Source: DASUNP01 sp963728545 (lineage in GTDB: Bacteria; Acidobacteriota; Blastocatellia; UBA7656). From it: a stretch of 64,000 nt of DNA. The stretch lies in the NCBI GenBank assembly GCA_963728545.1, contig CAVSKO010000002.1, positions 2,728,001 through 2,792,000 of the forward strand, written 5' to 3'. Every line of letters begins with the position of its first letter. The first letter of the stretch is position 1. Both the position numbers and the translations under genes were made by a program. Under the pieces are notes generated by a model. That model was not told the DNA's origin. It searched no databases and was given only the letters and a program-made list of their open reading frames with translations. This document shows, in pieces, positions 62,641-64,000 of the stretch.

Positions 62641-64000
62641 TTGAGTTCAAATAATGGAGCTTTCGACGTTGTCATAATCGGGGCCGGGCCGGGCGGTTAT
62701 GTGGCAGCTATTCGCGCAGGACAGCTAGGACTTAAAACGGCAATTATTGAAAAAGACAAGAACCTCGGCGGCACTTGCCTGCTCCGGGGCTGCATCCCGA
62801 CCAAAGCCCTGCTGCACACAGCCGACGTATTTGAAGAGTTCAAGCACGCGCGCGACATAGGCGTGGTCGCAGACTCTGTGTCGCTCGATTTTCCCCAGGC
62901 GCAGAAGCGCAAAAATAAGGTCGTGCTAAAGCTCGCCAAGGGCGTCGAGTTCCTTATGAAGAAGAATAAAGTTCAGGTCTTCAAAGGGACGGCGCACATC
63001 GAGCGGGCGGGCCAGATCATCGTGACCAGAGATGACGGCTCGACCGAATCGGTGCAGACAAAAAACATTATCATCGCTACGGGGTCCGTCCCGCGCTCGC
63101 TACCCACGCTTCCCATAGACGGCCAGCAGATAATCACGAGCGACGAGATACTTGAGCTAAACGAGATTCCCAAATCTCTGATCGTGCTGGGCGCGGGCGC
63201 TGTGGGCGTCGAGTTCGCTTCGATGTACGCGCGGTTCGGCGCGGACGTGATCTTGCTTGAGCTGCTCCCGCGCCTTCTGCCAATCGAAGATGAAGAGATC
63301 AGCGCCGAGCTTTTAAAGTCATTCAAAAAGCAGGGCATAAAATCCTTCACCGGGGCAAACTTTCAATCGGCCGTAGTAGAAAACGGGCAGGTTCGCGCGA
63401 CGGCTCGCATCGCAGACCAGGACCGCGAGTTCGTGGCGGAAAAACTGCTGGTCGCCGTCGGCCGCCGCGCTTACACGGACGGGCTTGGGCTTGAGAACAC
63501 AAAAGTAGAACTGGAGCGCGGCTACATAAAAGTCGATGAGTTTATGCGCACCGCAGAGCCTGGCATTTATGCCATAGGCGATGTCGTGCCTACGCCGTGG
63601 CTGGCGCACGTGGCAAGCGCCGAAGGCATACTCGCGGTCGAGCACATAGCGGGCAAAGACGCCCGCCCGATCAATTATGATCGAGTGCCGAATTGCACTT
63701 ATTGCCAGCCGGAAGTCGCAAGCGTCGGGCTGACGGAAGCCAGGGCGAAAGAGCGAGGTTACGACGTTAAGGTCGGCCACTTCCCCATCCCCGTCATCGC
63801 AAAAGCGCAGATACTGGGCGCGGCGGAAGGATTGGTGAAGGTCGTAAGCGACAAGAAATATGATGAACTGCTCGGCATACACATTCTGGGGCCGCACGCT
63901 ACAGAGTTGATCGTCGAAGGCTGCGTCGCGTTGCAGATGGAATCCACAGTCGAAGAGCTTATACACACCATGCACGCGCACCCGACCGTGTCGGAAACGA
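62641..64000 (+). CDS. lpdA: Dihydrolipoyl dehydrogenase, 3' end outside the window
   Basis: The start is TTG at 62641 with GGAGG 11 bases upstream. The frame then runs open to the window end, giving about 453 residues. The FAD motif is IIGAGPGGYVAAIRAG. The redox-active disulfide is in GGTCLLRGCIPTKALL. The NAD motif is LGAGAVGVEFASMYARFG. The second FAD segment is AIGDVVPTPWLAHVA, and the active-site His-Glu pair is in MHAHPTVSE, just before the window ends, so only a few C-terminal residues are missing. It is the E3 subunit of 2-oxo acid dehydrogenase complexes and oxidises dihydrolipoamide with NAD. Its TTG start may limit expression. Confidence 0.95.
   Translation, partial: MSSNNGAFDVVIIGAGPGGYVAAIRAGQLGLKTAIIEKDKNLGGTCLLRGCIPTKALLHTADVFEEFKHARDIGVVADSVSLDFPQAQKRKNKVVLKLAKGVEFLMKKNKVQVFKGTAHIERAGQIIVTRDDGSTESVQTKNIIIATGSVPRSLPTLPIDGQQIITSDEILELNEIPKSLIVLGAGAVGVEFASMYARFGADVILLELLPRLLPIEDEEISAELLKSFKKQGIKSFTGANFQSAVVENGQVRATARIADQDREFVAEKLLVAVGRRAYTDGLGLENTKVELERGYIKVDEFMRTAEPGIYAIGDVVPTPWLAHVASAEGILAVEHIAGKDARPINYDRVPNCTYCQPEVASVGLTEARAKERGYDVKVGHFPIPVIAKAQILGAAEGLVKVVSDKKYDELLGIHILGPHATELIVEGCVALQMESTVEELIHTMHAHPTVSET

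Overview
The window reads as chromosomal DNA of a Gram-negative bacterium, most likely an Acidobacteriota member of the Blastocatellia type. This rests on the mix of protein families: a TonB-dependent receptor with a carboxypeptidase-regulatory N-terminus, a tricorn-type S41 protease, a TPR-containing Ser/Thr kinase, ECF sigma factors next to TPR-CHAT proteins, a TonB-box protein with an N-terminal FCGQC segment, and families of long inverted repeats between genes. The assignment is an inference. No rRNA or ribosomal protein marker is present.

Layout. Positions 1-4439 are chromosomal: the end of a CocE/NonD hydrolase, then a TonB-dependent receptor on the minus strand. Positions 4440-36525 form a genomic island of about 32 kb. 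A 42-bp copy of the 3' half of a tRNA-Gln(CUG) gene marks its left edge. The intact tRNA-Gln and an adjacent tyrosine integrase mark its right edge. The island looks AT-richer than its flanks and holds most of the accessory genes and nearly all of the broken ones. Positions 36646-64000 are again chromosomal housekeeping: tricorn-like protease, kinase-TPR protein, AsmA-like protein, lipoproteins, an ABC substrate-binding protein, an IS1182-family element, AlkD, a starch/trehalose group (MalQ, TreY, a GH57 protein), GDPD, a dienelactone hydrolase, a Rieske ferredoxin and the start of dihydrolipoyl dehydrogenase.

The island has three cargo blocks. Block A (5119-14140) has two large TPR-CHAT caspase-like proteases flanking an ECF sigma factor and its membrane-bound partner. 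Block B (14803-28300) is the most interesting. A plus-strand operon encodes a small CHAT protease, a zinc-ribbon protein, a large orphan protein, an SPFH-like protein and a coiled-coil protein. It converges, with a 14-bp overlap, on a minus-strand operon encoding a TPR protein, a von Willebrand A protein, a PP2C phosphatase, two divergent Ser/Thr kinases and a DUF4407 membrane protein. The vWA/PP2C/kinase set matches the TerY-P phosphorylation triad concept, here paired with a CHAT protease. A short GDQIG motif is shared by the CHAT and zinc-ribbon proteins and suggests that they associate. The working model is a phosphorylation-gated, membrane-associated protease system of the biological-conflict kind. 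Block C (28664-36473) has small secreted or unknown proteins, a second copy of the TPR protein, an XRE regulator, a DUF927 remnant, a HEAT protein with a broken secreted partner, an IS5-family insertion and the integrase, which the IS has probably truncated.

Six genes are interrupted by single-base frame changes or an in-frame stop (TonB receptor, anti-sigma partner, PP2C, TPR protein, the Ig-like secreted protein, and possibly the zinc-ribbon/orphan pair). Whether these are real decay or assembly indels cannot be decided from the sequence alone.
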